Positions 4,674 to 5,341 of a stretch of DNA of 5,341 bases are shown piece by piece. Position numbers and translations under genes: made by a program. The notes under the pieces were generated by a model. That model had not been told where the DNA came from. It was given only the letters and a program-made list of their open reading frames with translations, and did not search any database. Positions within the stretch are counted from its first letter, which is position 1. Every line of letters begins with the position of its first letter. The stretch spans positions 1 through 5,341 of the forward strand of contig CAIUEV010000124.1 of the NCBI GenBank assembly GCA_903898335.1. The letters run 5' to 3'. The stretch comes from an uncultured bacterium (lineage in GTDB: Bacteria > Patescibacteriota > Minisyncoccia > CAIUEV01).

Positions 4674-5341
4674 TTATTTTTTTATCTCTTCATAATACGG
4701 GCTTTTTTCGAGCTGTTCTTGGAATTCATTCCTAAATTCAATTTTATCTTTTTCACTATTTGTTAAAACTTGATCCAAAAATTCCCAAGCGGTTTTTTCA
4801 TTTCCGGAATAAATCAGATCCAACATGTAACTCCAGACAAGAGGAGAGAGCCCTTCGCTTTCACTGTTTTCTTCTTTATCATAACCCTGCTTCGCTTCCT
4901 CTATTTTTTTCTTAATTTCTTCTTGACTGGGAGCCGGTTTTTTCATGAGGGAAAGATTCAGAGAAAAAGCGCGGGAATTGTTATCATAACTTAAAATAAT
5001 TTCAGGAGCGGGAGAATCGGCGTAAGAAGTTTTCCAATAATTAAAAGTCGTATCGGTACCAATCAGCTCGTAGACGCCATCACCGTTCACATCCTTCATC
5101 GACAAGCTGCCCGACATTTCATCAAAAACGATTTCCTTTACTTCGTTCTCGTTTTTTACAAAAGCTTTGTAATTCCAACAACAATGAGCTCCACCAGTAA
5201 AAGTTTCTTGAAGCACATCGGGAACTTTATCACCGGAAAAATCACCGACGGAAAAAGCGTAAGACTCCGACCAATCTTCGAGAGGTCCGGTTCTTTCTAT
5301 TTTTTGTACTTCCACCTCCGGAACGCATCTTTTAAAAACTG
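4674..5341 (-). CDS. FG-GAP/VCBS-like extracytoplasmic protein, 3' part (5' end beyond right edge)
   Basis: The frame is open to the window edge. A GTG at 5315 could be read as a start, but in-frame coding continues upstream of it (VFKRCVPEVEVQK), and the GGAGG next to it is too close to act as its ribosome site, so the gene most likely begins outside. Numbered from that GTG, DFSGDKVPDVL (25-35) and DVNGDGVYELIG (75-86) are DxxGDxxxD/E loops of the FG-GAP/VCBS type, which usually bind calcium in secreted or surface proteins. TGGAHCCWNY (40-49) between them is a pattern I recall from periplasmic or lipoprotein members. Residues from about 128 are a charged helical tail (QEEIKKKIEEAKQGYDKEE and beyond) ending at TAA 4676-4674. 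Signal peptide or lipobox, if any, would be off-window. No enzymatic role is apparent. Its end carries an A7 run discussed under findings. Confidence 0.75.
   Translation of the reverse strand, partial: VFKRCVPEVEVQKIERTGPLEDWSESYAFSVGDFSGDKVPDVLQETFTGGAHCCWNYKAFVKNENEVKEIVFDEMSGSLSMKDVNGDGVYELIGTDTTFNYWKTSYADSPAPEIILSYDNNSRAFSLNLSLMKKPAPSQEEIKKKIEEAKQGYDKEENSESEGLSPLVWSYMLDLIYSGNEKTAWEFLDQVLTNSEKDKIEFRNEFQEQLEKSPYYEEIKK

Noticed and set aside
4315..4695. Plus-strand ORF of 126 codons
   Set aside because: It lies mostly antisense to the RhuM domain and the intergenic gap; its phenylalanine-rich composition is typical of the reverse of lysine-rich coding.

Overview
The window is AT-rich and compact, and every credible gene lies on the minus strand, so transcription runs from high to low coordinates. 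TGA is used as a normal stop in two ATGA overlaps, so the standard bacterial code applies. The tight packing, weak ribosome sites and many orphan small modules suggest an uncultured bacterium, possibly of the Candidate Phyla Radiation (Patescibacteria). That placement is an inference from style; no taxonomic marker gene is present.

Right side, in transcription order: a gene entering from the right edge (4674-5341) encodes a probably extracytoplasmic protein with FG-GAP/VCBS-like calcium loops. A 146-base gap follows, carrying an 11-bp direct repeat pair. Next is a RhuM-Fic/Doc fusion (3568-4527), then a stand-alone C39-like cysteine peptidase (3033-3545).

Middle: the remains of a toxin-antitoxin pair. 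The small antitoxin-like gene is intact (2759-2959). The overlapping AbiEii-type nucleotidyltransferase toxin is reduced to its two ends, fused out of frame (2563-2774). Then comes a second Fido protein, a BRO-N-Fic fusion with a C-terminal inhibitory motif (1663-2541). The stretch 1663-4527 reads as an accessory island of toxin-like and phage-regulator-like modules.

Left side: immediately after the BRO-N-Fic gene there is a hairpin plus T-run terminator facing the opposite way to all genes. It sits on the broken 5' end of an adenylate-forming ligase (PaaK-like) of which only the C-terminal domain remains (1291-1656). That remnant is coupled by ATGA to a 398-residue protein ending in a PEP-synthase-type phosphohistidine domain (98-1294). 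This in turn is coupled by ATGA to the start of a PEP-synthase-type ATP-binding protein leaving the left edge (1-101). These three look like one ancient metabolic operon (ligase, phosphohistidine carrier, ATP-binding subunit) whose first gene was cut when the island arrived or was rearranged.

No gene-free stretch exceeds 300 bases. No tRNA, rRNA, CRISPR array or transposase was seen.
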